10,770 bases of DNA from NCBI GenBank assembly GCA_027484885.1, contig JAIXSD010000503.1:1-10770 (forward strand). Reading direction: 5' to 3'. This stretch comes from Rubrivivax sp. GTDB taxonomy: Bacteria > Pseudomonadota > Gammaproteobacteria > Burkholderiales > Burkholderiaceae_C. Shown here one piece after another: positions 1 through 5,969 of this stretch. The stretch's first letter is position 1. Each line of letters opens with the position of its first letter. A program made the position numbers and the translations under genes. The notes beneath the pieces are model-generated. The model was not told the DNA's origin. It saw only the letters and a list, made by a program, of their open reading frames with translations, and did no database searches.

Positions 1-1216
1 GGTTGTAGAGGAAGTAAAGCGTGGGCTGGATGTCGGCCGAGGCCTCGATCAGCACCCAGGGCGCATCGCCGCTCCAGGGCACCGACAAGCGATTGGCGGT
101 GCGCGGCAGCACCTTGTCGGCCTGGGCCTGCAGATCCTGCAGTTCCGTATCCAGCCACTGCGTGACTTCAGCGTCGATGCTGAAACGCAGGCCCAGCACC
201 CGGTCCTGACGCGTGATCACCTCGGCATCGATGTCGAACTGCGCATGCTGGGCCAGGGGCGCCTCTGACCACTGGCCGTTGGCTGGATCGAGCAGCCAGC
301 AGGCCAGCTTGTCGGCGCCCTGGCGGCGAGCGCTGACGTAGAGCTTGCCGTCGGCGCTGAGGTGGCGCACGCGGAAATCGCCCTCGCCGGTGATGGGGTT
401 GAATTCAGCAATCGGGCGCCAGGCATCGCTGCCCAACTCACGCCAGAGGTAGCGGCCGCGCGGTGCCGCGGCACGCTCGCCAGCGGCGGCGGTAGCCGGG
501 GTCTCCAGCGTGCGCTGCAGGCGCAAATTGCCGGCCGCGTCGAACCACCAGCTCTGCGCTTGCGGCAGGCTGTCGATCTCACGGCTGCGGCCCGTCACCG
601 TGTTCAGACGTAACAGCTTGAAATGCCCGAGCTCCTTGTCGGTGTAGGCCTCGGGCCGCACCACCAGCACCTCATCGCCTCGGCGCTGGGTGTCACCATG
701 GAGCAGAAAGGTGTTCCAGGGCTCCAGGCTGCGCAGCTCGTTGCCGCTGCGAACCAGGGCCCGCTGGCGCTCGACCAGCTGCCGAAAGCGGCTGCCGTCA
801 TGATCGACGGCAAACAGACCGGGCGCTGCGTCCTGCCGACCCTCGGGCGTTTCGCGATCTTGCAAGTCAAAGACCAGCCGCTCGTTGTTGACCCAGACAA
901 AGCGTCCCACATCAGCGCCTTCGCTGCTGTAGACCACGGTGGGCGCCAGCGTTTCTAGCTGCAAGACGCTGAGCATCCAGCGGCCATGGGGGCCGGTCGT
1001 GCGCAGGGCCAGGCGCCGGCCATCCGGCGAGAGCGCGGCGCCGGTCATCTGCGCCGGCCGGATGAAACGGCCGGCATCCGGCAGCTCAGCCGCCCAGGCA
1101 CTCGACAAGGGCCATACCGAAGCCGCCGAAGCAGTCGTAGCGGCACCAGCCGCCTTGAGCAGCTGGCGCCGGCGCCATGCGGGAGCCGCGGACGCGGTGG
1201 AGGGGTCGTCGTTCAT
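1..1216 (-). CDS. S9-family (prolyl oligopeptidase-type) peptidase, N-terminal part, Tat-exported
   Basis: The minus-strand frame is open without a stop from the ATG at 1216 to the window edge, giving 405 residues of a truncated gene. The start is preceded by AGGA about 8 bases upstream. Residues 15-21 (RRRQLLK) form a twin-arginine motif followed by an Ala-rich hydrophobic stretch and a likely AWA/AE cleavage near residue 42, so export through the Tat pathway is expected. The mature part has the repeated propeller-blade style of S9 peptidases, for example ALSPDGRRLALR near residue 61 and HLSADGKLYVSARRQGADK later. The family (COG1506) cleaves short or N-terminally modified peptides with a Ser-Asp-His triad in a C-terminal alpha/beta-hydrolase domain. 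That domain would lie outside the window, so the catalytic residues cannot be checked. The gene follows the TonB receptor in the same direction but behind a terminator, so it is either read through or has its own promoter, which I could not identify. The family call is fairly secure; the substrate is unknown. Confidence 0.82.
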   Translation of the reverse strand, partial: MNDDPSTASAAPAWRRRQLLKAAGAATTASAASVWPLSSAWAAELPDAGRFIRPAQMTGAALSPDGRRLALRTTGPHGRWMLSVLQLETLAPTVVYSSEGADVGRFVWVNNERLVFDLQDRETPEGRQDAAPGLFAVDHDGSRFRQLVERQRALVRSGNELRSLEPWNTFLLHGDTQRRGDEVLVVRPEAYTDKELGHFKLLRLNTVTGRSREIDSLPQAQSWWFDAAGNLRLQRTLETPATAAAGERAAAPRGRYLWRELGSDAWRPIAEFNPITGEGDFRVRHLSADGKLYVSARRQGADKLACWLLDPANGQWSEAPLAQHAQFDIDAEVITRQDRVLGLRFSIDAEVTQWLDTELQDLQAQADKVLPRTANRLSVPWSGDAPWVLIEASADIQPTLYFLYN

Positions 1217-1263
1217 TCAGCGTTTCCTGGTCCTGTGGGCCCGAGTCTTGGGGCCAGCCAAAA

Positions 1264-1300
1264 GTAAAAACCCCTGCGGGCTGGGCGGCCGGCAGGGGTT
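1264..1300 (-). terminator. Rho-independent terminator of the TonB receptor gene
   Basis: On the minus strand the 9-base arm AACCCCTGC (complement of 1292-1300) pairs perfectly with GCAGGGGTT (complement of 1269-1277) around a 14-base GC-rich loop. A T-rich tract (TTTTTACTTTT) follows directly. It lies 16 bases after the receptor stop codon, as expected for an intrinsic terminator, and would limit transcription into the S9 peptidase gene. Confidence 0.85.
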
Positions 1301-1316
1301 GCGGTCAAGGCAGGGT

Positions 1317-4109
1317 TCAGAACTTGTAGCTCGCGCCCACCAGCCAGCTGCGGCCCCACTTGACGTACTCAAGCGGGCGGTCCTTGGTGCCGGCATAGGT
1401 CTGGTACGCCGCGTCACCGAGATTGTTCACCTGCAGTGTCAGGCCCAGGCCCTTGAAGGCACCATCGTTGAAGCTGTAGCCGATCTGCGCGTCGGTGATG
1501 TTCTCACCCACCACATAACGCAGGGTGCGAGCGCCATTGAAGTTGCCGATTTCACCGATGAAGTCCGAGCGGCGGCGGTTGCTGATGCGGAACTCGAAAC
1601 CGCTGTTCTCGTAGTAGGCCGTCAGATTGGTGACGCGCTTGGACAGACCCGGCAGGGTGATGTCGCCGCTGCCCACGCTGGAGGCGCTTTCCGGGTCACG
1701 GATCTTGATGCCGCTGCTGGTGAAGCTGGCGCTGGCCTGGATGCCGAAGCCGCTCAAAGCCGGCGTCAGCAAGGACAGAGGCAACGAGGCCGACAGTTCC
1801 ACACCCGAGAGGCGACCACCCTTGCCGTTTTCCGGCGCGGTGTAGGTGCCGGTGGGCTGAATCGGCAGGGGCTTGCCATCGGGACCCAGCACCGGCTTGA
1901 CATCCGGCAGGTAGGCCGAGAAGTCGTAGTTGGAGATCTTCTGGGTGTAGATGTAGCTCTTCAGGTCCTTGTAGAAGTAGGCGGCGGCGACATAGGCCTT
2001 GTTGCCGAAGTACTTCTCGTAGGAAAGGTCGAAGGCCACGGCGCGCCACGGATCCACCTTGGCATTGCCGCCGCTGGCACCGGGCTCGCGGAAGCCTTGC
2101 GAGTTGACCGTGTCACCCACGCCGAACTCGATGGCCGAGCGCAGCTGATCCACACGCGGACGGGCCACTTGCTTGGCCAGGCCGACACGCACGGTCTGGT
2201 CATTCGTCAGGCCGAAGGCCAGGTTCATGCTGGGCAGGGCGTCGGTGTAGGTCTTGCCGTCGTGAACCGGCTTGGGGTTCTCGCCGCCGGTCAGGCGGAT
2301 GGCGTCCGAAGACTGATCCACGCGCTGCAACTGCAGGCCGACATTGCCGCGCACATCCACACCGCCCCACTTGGAGTCGATGAAGCCCTTCAGGAAGCCC
2401 GTCGTGATCTTCTCGTTGACATCCCAGGACTTGGCGATCAGGTAGTTGGCGGCCGTCGAGCTGGGCTCGAAGGTCATGTACTTGGCCACGGCGCCGGGCA
2501 CGTTCCAGGCCGGGATGTTGCCGATGCCGGCAAAGCCCAGGTCCACCAGACCGTACTGGAATTCAGAGCCGATGGCGGTCTCGCCCTGCTTGCCCAGATT
2601 GATATTGCCTTCGGGCTGGCGCTTCTTCTTGGAGCGATCGGCATAGTTCAGGCCGACTTCGACATCCGAGAAGATGCCGCTCAGCAGCGACGGCGCCGGC
2701 ATATTGGCGGCCAGCTTGAAGCTCTTGAGCTCGTCTTCCACGCTCGGCACCTTGCCGTAGCCCGAGCCGTAAATCGTGCCGCGCAGCAGCAGCTTGCTCG
2801 GATCGGCATAGCTCAGCGTCGGCGCCAGGGTGGAGAAGCCGCCGGTCGCGTAGTTCAGCTTCAGGGTGTCCAGCCAACCCGAGGTGGCGCCCACCGGCGA
2901 CAGCTGGGTGTTGTTCTCCAGGTTCAGCTCATCGCGCTTGGCCTTGGAGTAGCTGACATCGGCGGTGACCTTCACATCGCCGAAGCTGAACTTGTTGTTC
3001 CAGCCGGCAGCGTCGATCTTGTCTTCGCGCTTGTTGTACATGCCACGCACCAGCGGGAACAGATTGGCCGCCGTGCCACCGGTGAAAGTGCCGTTGCCAT
3101 TGACCTGCACATTGGTGATGTTGATGCGCTGGGCACCGTTGGTGCCGTTGTAGTCACCCAGGTTCACTTCGAACTGGTTGGCCGTGTCTTCTTGCTTGGC
3201 CGTGGTGTGGAACACATCCAGCACGCTGGTCCATTCCTTGGAGGCGCGGACTTCCAGCGTGGCCATCAGGGCGTCACGCTTGGTGAAGCCGGTGCGACGC
3301 AGGGCCTTGATACCGTTCGAATAGAAGGTACCTGCCGCCACGCCCGGGCGCCAGCCATTGCCCACGGCTTCCCAGGGCTCGTACAGGCCGACCTGGTTTT
3401 CCTGGATCGGCGTTTCCTGGTGCGAATAGCCCAGCACCAGGCCGACCGTGCGGTCGGCGTACTGGTCGATATAGCTGGCGCTGAAGCGGTTGCCGGTGGC
3501 CTTGGCATTGCCGGCGGCGCCGAGCGAATTGCGCTGGCCGCGGGCGTTCAGGGCCACGACACGGCTGCCGAAGTTCAGCGGACGCACGGTCTGCATGTCC
3601 AAGGTGCCCGACAGACCTTGGCCGATCAGGCCGGCGTCCGGGGTCTTGTACACGGTCACGCCGCTGAGCAGCTCGGAGGGGTACTGGTCGAACTCGACGC
3701 TGCGGTTGTCACCGGTGCTGACCAGTTCACGGCCGTTGAGCAGGCTGGTGGCGAAATCGGGCGACAGGCCGCGAACGCTGATCACCTGAGCCCGGCCGGC
3801 CACGCGCTGGGCCGACAGGCCCGGCAGGCGAGCCAGCGATTCGGCAATGCTGTTGTCCGGAAGCTTGCCGATGTCTTCGGAAGAAATCGACTCGACGATG
3901 GAGTCGCTGTTCTTCTTGACCGAGATGGCGTCCTCGATGCCCTTGCGGATACCGGTCACCTGCACGGTGCCCAGCTGCGCCGGCGTTTGCTGAGCAAACG
4001 CACCCGTCGCCAACATCAACAAGGTGCAGCCCACGGCCACCGGGTTGATTTTGAAAATTTCGCGCTGCACTGCCAGGGCCTGCTTGCGCTTCTCTGCGGA
4101 AGTACTCAT
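1317..4109 (-). CDS. TonB-dependent outer-membrane receptor (TonB-Xanth-Caul type), probably for a carbohydrate
   Basis: This 930-residue protein is a gated outer-membrane channel that uses TonB/ExbBD energy to import a bulky substrate into the periplasm. The start at 4109 has a perfect AGGAG Shine-Dalgarno 7 bases upstream. A charged N-terminus of about 22 residues precedes a hydrophobic signal core, with likely cleavage at AFA/QQ after residue 39. A TonB-box-like segment (TVQVTGIR, residues 48-55) follows. The plug domain spans about residues 65-180, with EDIGKLPDNSIAESLARLPG at 78-97 and VRGLSPDF at 112-119, the pattern of the TIGR01782 subfamily. The rest is a beta-barrel ending in the typical aromatic terminus GASYKF. 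Receptors of this subfamily often serve oligosaccharides such as maltodextrins, sucrose or chitin oligomers. The adjacent glucokinase genes make a glucose-containing oligosaccharide the best guess, but the substrate is inference. It ends in an intrinsic terminator. Its upstream gap carries a palindrome over a candidate promoter and a HexR-like operator. Confidence 0.93.
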   Translation of the reverse strand: MSTSAEKRKQALAVQREIFKINPVAVGCTLLMLATGAFAQQTPAQLGTVQVTGIRKGIEDAISVKKNSDSIVESISSEDIGKLPDNSIAESLARLPGLSAQRVAGRAQVISVRGLSPDFATSLLNGRELVSTGDNRSVEFDQYPSELLSGVTVYKTPDAGLIGQGLSGTLDMQTVRPLNFGSRVVALNARGQRNSLGAAGNAKATGNRFSASYIDQYADRTVGLVLGYSHQETPIQENQVGLYEPWEAVGNGWRPGVAAGTFYSNGIKALRRTGFTKRDALMATLEVRASKEWTSVLDVFHTTAKQEDTANQFEVNLGDYNGTNGAQRINITNVQVNGNGTFTGGTAANLFPLVRGMYNKREDKIDAAGWNNKFSFGDVKVTADVSYSKAKRDELNLENNTQLSPVGATSGWLDTLKLNYATGGFSTLAPTLSYADPSKLLLRGTIYGSGYGKVPSVEDELKSFKLAANMPAPSLLSGIFSDVEVGLNYADRSKKKRQPEGNINLGKQGETAIGSEFQYGLVDLGFAGIGNIPAWNVPGAVAKYMTFEPSSTAANYLIAKSWDVNEKITTGFLKGFIDSKWGGVDVRGNVGLQLQRVDQSSDAIRLTGGENPKPVHDGKTYTDALPSMNLAFGLTNDQTVRVGLAKQVARPRVDQLRSAIEFGVGDTVNSQGFREPGASGGNAKVDPWRAVAFDLSYEKYFGNKAYVAAAYFYKDLKSYIYTQKISNYDFSAYLPDVKPVLGPDGKPLPIQPTGTYTAPENGKGGRLSGVELSASLPLSLLTPALSGFGIQASASFTSSGIKIRDPESASSVGSGDITLPGLSKRVTNLTAYYENSGFEFRISNRRRSDFIGEIGNFNGARTLRYVVGENITDAQIGYSFNDGAFKGLGLTLQVNNLGDAAYQTYAGTKDRPLEYVKWGRSWLVGASYKF

Positions 4110-4232
4110 CTTTTGTCTCCTGAATCTCGACTGCTTGCTACGTACTCAACAACGACCGAACCAACGAACCCTTCGCCGCCCTGCCCCGCTGCTTGTGCGG
4201 CGGGCGCAATGACTTTGAACCTGATGTCTGAG

Positions 4233-4252
4233 CTAGTTTGTATCAAAACTAG
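4233..4252. promoter_or_regulatory. Palindromic operator candidate over the receptor promoter
   Basis: CTAGTTTGTATCAAAACTAG is an inverted repeat with perfect 7-base arms (CTAGTTT/AAACTAG) around 6 bases. It covers the candidate -10 box of the receptor gene, a typical position for a repressor site. Another copy of its longer arm, CTAGTTTTG, lies at 4278-4286 in opposite orientation to the copy at 4244-4252. The binding protein is unknown, and the motif differs from the HexR-like sites in this window. Confidence 0.5.
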
Positions 4253-4265
4253 ATTTTCAGACCAA
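4237..4265 (-). promoter_or_regulatory. Candidate promoter of the TonB receptor gene
   Basis: On the minus strand TTGGTC (4260-4265) and TACAAA (4237-4242) are 17 bases apart, and the -10 box is directly preceded by TGA, giving an extended -10 (TGnTACAAA). The -35 match is poor (3 of 6) and the -10 match fair (4 of 6). The predicted transcript would have a leader of about 120 bases. The call rests on spacing, the extended -10 and the overlapping palindrome. Confidence 0.4.
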
Positions 4266-4402
4266 CAAACGTAAACCCTAGTTTTGCGTCCAAGCAACCA
4301 TTTTTAGACGCTGTTTTCTGAAAAAACTGCCGATTTACCGCATTTTCAATACCACTTCCAGTCCAGATCAGGGTCATCACCGAGACTGAAAGTCATGCAA
4401 CT

Positions 4403-4427
4403 TGTAATTCAACTACATAAAACTACA
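4403..4427. promoter_or_regulatory. HexR-like operator upstream of the TonB receptor gene, with an extra half-site
   Basis: TGTAATTCAACTACA (4403-4417) is a 15-base palindrome in which 6 of 7 pairs match around the central C. It closely resembles the TGTAAT-type HexR operator described in gammaproteobacteria. A second ACTACA half-site follows at 4422-4427, exactly 10 bases (one helical turn) from the first, and overlaps the glk stop codon. The element is about 290 bases upstream of the receptor start. The likely binder is the RpiR/HexR domain encoded at 5970-7889; this is inference from motif and context. Confidence 0.55.
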
Positions 4428-5469
4428 GGCACACCGAATCCTGCTGCTCCAAGGCCAGGGCGGCGCCGCTGAGCGCCGCCAAGGTGTCGGTGATCAAAGC
4501 CACCGGAATGTCCTGCAGATAGGCCTGGAAACGCCCCTTGGCTTCAAAGCGCTCGCGGAACTGCGAGGCAAAAAAGTAATCGCCGAGGCGCGGCACGATG
4601 CCGCCGCCGATGTAGACCCCACCACGCGCACCCAGCGCCAGCGCCACATTGCCGGCGAAGCCTCCCAGCAAGGCACAGAAGGTGGCCAGGCTGCGCTCGC
4701 ACAAGGCATCCGTACCTGCCAGGCCACGCTCGACGATCTGCTCGGTGCTCAGCGCCTCAGCGAGCGGCGCCGCCAAGACGGCCCGAACCGCCTGATGCAG
4801 CACCGGCAGGCCGATACCCGAGAGCAGCCGCTCGGCGGACACATGAGCAAACTCGGTGCGCACCTGGGCCAGCAGCTCGCTCTCAAAGCTGTCGGCCGGC
4901 GCCAGCGTCATATGCCCACCCTCACCCGGCAAGGCCATCCAGCCATGACGCGAGGGCAGCACGCCGGCCACGCCAAGTCCGGTGCCCGGGCCAATCACAG
5001 CCAGAGCCCCGGCCGCCCCGAGATCCTCGCCCGGCAGCACGCGCGTGCCTCCCCACTGGCGCAGCTGCGCCGCCGACAAGCGCGGCAAGGACAAGGCCAG
5101 GGCCTCGAAATCATTGAGCACCAAGAGACTGGACAGCCCCAGCTGCGCCTGCAGCTCGCTGCGCGAGAAGCTCCAGTGCGCATTGGTCAGTTCCAGGCGA
5201 TCACCCCCGACCGAGGTGGCCAGGGCAAAGGCCAGTCGGCGCGGCGCCTGATAGCCCGCACCCAGGCGCGCCTGCTGCAAAGCCAGATAGGCCTGCACGG
5301 CCGACAAGGGACTGCGATGCTCACGCACCGGCAGCACCTGCACATCCGTCACTTCAGCGCCGGCCTGCGCCAACCAGCCGAAGCGGGCATTGGTGCCGCC
5401 GACATCCGCCACCAGACTCGGGTAGGCCGGCACCTCAGCAGCCGATGCACGCGGCGCAATCGCACTCAT
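4423..5469 (-). CDS. glk: Glucokinase (stand-alone, Glk family)
   Basis: This 348-residue cytoplasmic enzyme should phosphorylate glucose to glucose-6-phosphate with ATP. It has the whole Glk (PF02685) signature: the phosphate loop VADVGGTNARF (20-30), VLND (117-120), GPGTGLGVA (160-168), LPGEGGHM (180-187), HVSAERLLSG (209-218) and GGVYIGGGIVPR (283-294). The residues matching the glucose contacts of E. coli Glk are present: N119, D120, E183, H186 and E213. The frame continues upstream to 5625, but the added 52 residues are rich in Arg, Gly and Ser, and that start overlaps the predicted -10 box. I chose the ATG at 5469, with AGGG about 9 bases upstream; ATG 5475 is a near-equal alternative. 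The gene lies upstream of the TonB receptor on the same strand and diverges from a second glucokinase. A HexR-like palindrome sits inside its promoter, suggesting sugar-responsive repression. Confidence 0.93.
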   Translation of the reverse strand: MSAIAPRASAAEVPAYPSLVADVGGTNARFGWLAQAGAEVTDVQVLPVREHRSPLSAVQAYLALQQARLGAGYQAPRRLAFALATSVGGDRLELTNAHWSFSRSELQAQLGLSSLLVLNDFEALALSLPRLSAAQLRQWGGTRVLPGEDLGAAGALAVIGPGTGLGVAGVLPSRHGWMALPGEGGHMTLAPADSFESELLAQVRTEFAHVSAERLLSGIGLPVLHQAVRAVLAAPLAEALSTEQIVERGLAGTDALCERSLATFCALLGGFAGNVALALGARGGVYIGGGIVPRLGDYFFASQFRERFEAKGRFQAYLQDIPVALITDTLAALSGAALALEQQDSVCL

Positions 5470-5625
5470 GCGCATGCACCCTGATCCGGCCTCAGCCTCA
5501 GAACCACGCCCATCACATTTGCTCGCTGCATCCTCGGTCCCCGTTCGCGGCAGACCACCCGGAAGGCGGCTGCGTCTCATGTTCTTGCGCGGCCAGCCCT
5601 TTGGGCCCGCTCCTCGCACAGACAA

Positions 5626-5654
5626 AAGGTAGCAAAACTACATTCACATGGCAA
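5626..5654 (-). promoter_or_regulatory. Candidate sigma-70 promoter of glk
   Basis: On the minus strand TTGCCA (5649-5654, 5 of 6 matches to the -35 consensus) is 17 bases from TACCTT (5626-5631). The latter is a weak -10 box but is directly preceded by TGC, giving an extended -10. Transcription would start near 5619, about 150 bases before the ATG at 5469. The operator at 5628-5642 lies between and over the two boxes, an arrangement expected for repression. Confidence 0.5.
5628..5642. promoter_or_regulatory. HexR-like operator in the glk promoter
   Basis: GGTAGCAAAACTACA contains the inverted repeat GTAG-N5-CTAC. It reads TGTAGTTTTGCTACC on the minus strand. It shares arms, spacing and the terminal CTACA with the sites at 5783-5797 and 4403-4417. 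It occupies the -35/-10 spacer of the candidate glk promoter, so bound protein would block RNA polymerase. Assigning it to the fused RpiR/HexR regulator encoded divergently is inference. Confidence 0.55.
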
Positions 5655-5782
5655 GAGCGACTACCCGAGGCATGGCGGAAACTCGCCAACCGGCAGGCAA
5701 TTCCGAGGCAATAACTCCAGAAAACATCGAGCGACACACGCAAAACACGGCCAATAAGCCAGGGCTTGTCATCTTCTTCAAA

Positions 5783-5797
5783 AGTAGTGAAGCTACA
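5783..5797. promoter_or_regulatory. HexR-like operator upstream of the glucokinase-regulator fusion gene
   Basis: AGTAGTGAAGCTACA carries the same GTAG-N5-CTAC inverted repeat as the glk promoter site, and both end in CTACA. It lies 173 bases upstream of the fusion-gene start and 12 bases after a TTGTCA -35-like box (5766-5771), which suggests autoregulation. The -10 box of this promoter is not clear: CAAAAT at 5807-5812 is one candidate. Confidence 0.5.
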
Positions 5798-5969
5798 ACT
5801 TCAAGTCAAAATCACCCGCCGATGAGTTTCCCGTCACATGCCTTCGGGCGCTTTGCGCACACCAGAGCCGCCAGGCTGCCGGCATGGCAGGGACTGCCCG
5901 GCTTACCCCGCCCAGGAGCGGCCCTGATAATGCGCAGTCGCCCTGCCCCTTGCCTGGATACCCACGCCG

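Larger units (their letters stand above)
4110..4422. other. Regulatory gap between glk and the TonB receptor gene
   Basis: This 313-base gap is clearly more AT-rich than the genes on either side. It holds, in minus-strand order from the glk stop: a HexR-like 15-base palindrome plus an extra half-site (4403-4427), an AT-rich stretch, a CTAGTTTTG half-site (4278-4286), a candidate extended -10 promoter (4237-4265) under a 20-base palindrome, a leader of about 120 bases, and the AGGAG of the receptor. I see no intrinsic terminator after glk, so some read-through from glk into the receptor is possible. Confidence 0.7.
5470..5969. other. Divergent promoter region between glk and the glucokinase-regulator fusion gene
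   Basis: This gap holds the glk leader (about 150 bases, GC-rich), the glk promoter (5626-5654) with an operator in its spacer (5628-5642), and a second operator (5783-5797) on the fusion-gene side. Between 5655 and 5782 I see no recognisable element apart from TTGTCA (5766-5771), a good -35 match without a convincing -10 at the right distance. From 5800 to 5969 there is a leader with no clear structure. Open frames crossing the gap in both directions lack ribosome sites and recognisable motifs and are not called. Confidence 0.7.

Noticed and set aside
939..4274. A 1111-codon open frame on the plus strand, antisense to the TonB receptor and part of the S9 gene
   Set aside because: It mirrors the receptor gene in the opposite strand. 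Its translation is low-complexity Ala/Gly/Val/His/Gln-rich text with no family motif, as expected from a GC-rich gene read in antisense. The receptor has a ribosome site, signal peptide, domain motifs and terminator.
4295..4345. Possible terminator after glk in the T-rich stretch near 4300-4330
   Set aside because: The possible arms around CTGTTTTCTG and AAAAAACTG do not pair properly and have no GC-rich stem.
4795..5484. A 229-codon plus-strand open frame antisense to glk
   Set aside because: Its composition is biased to Arg/Gln/His, typical of an antisense shadow. It has no motif, and the opposite strand encodes an intact glucokinase.
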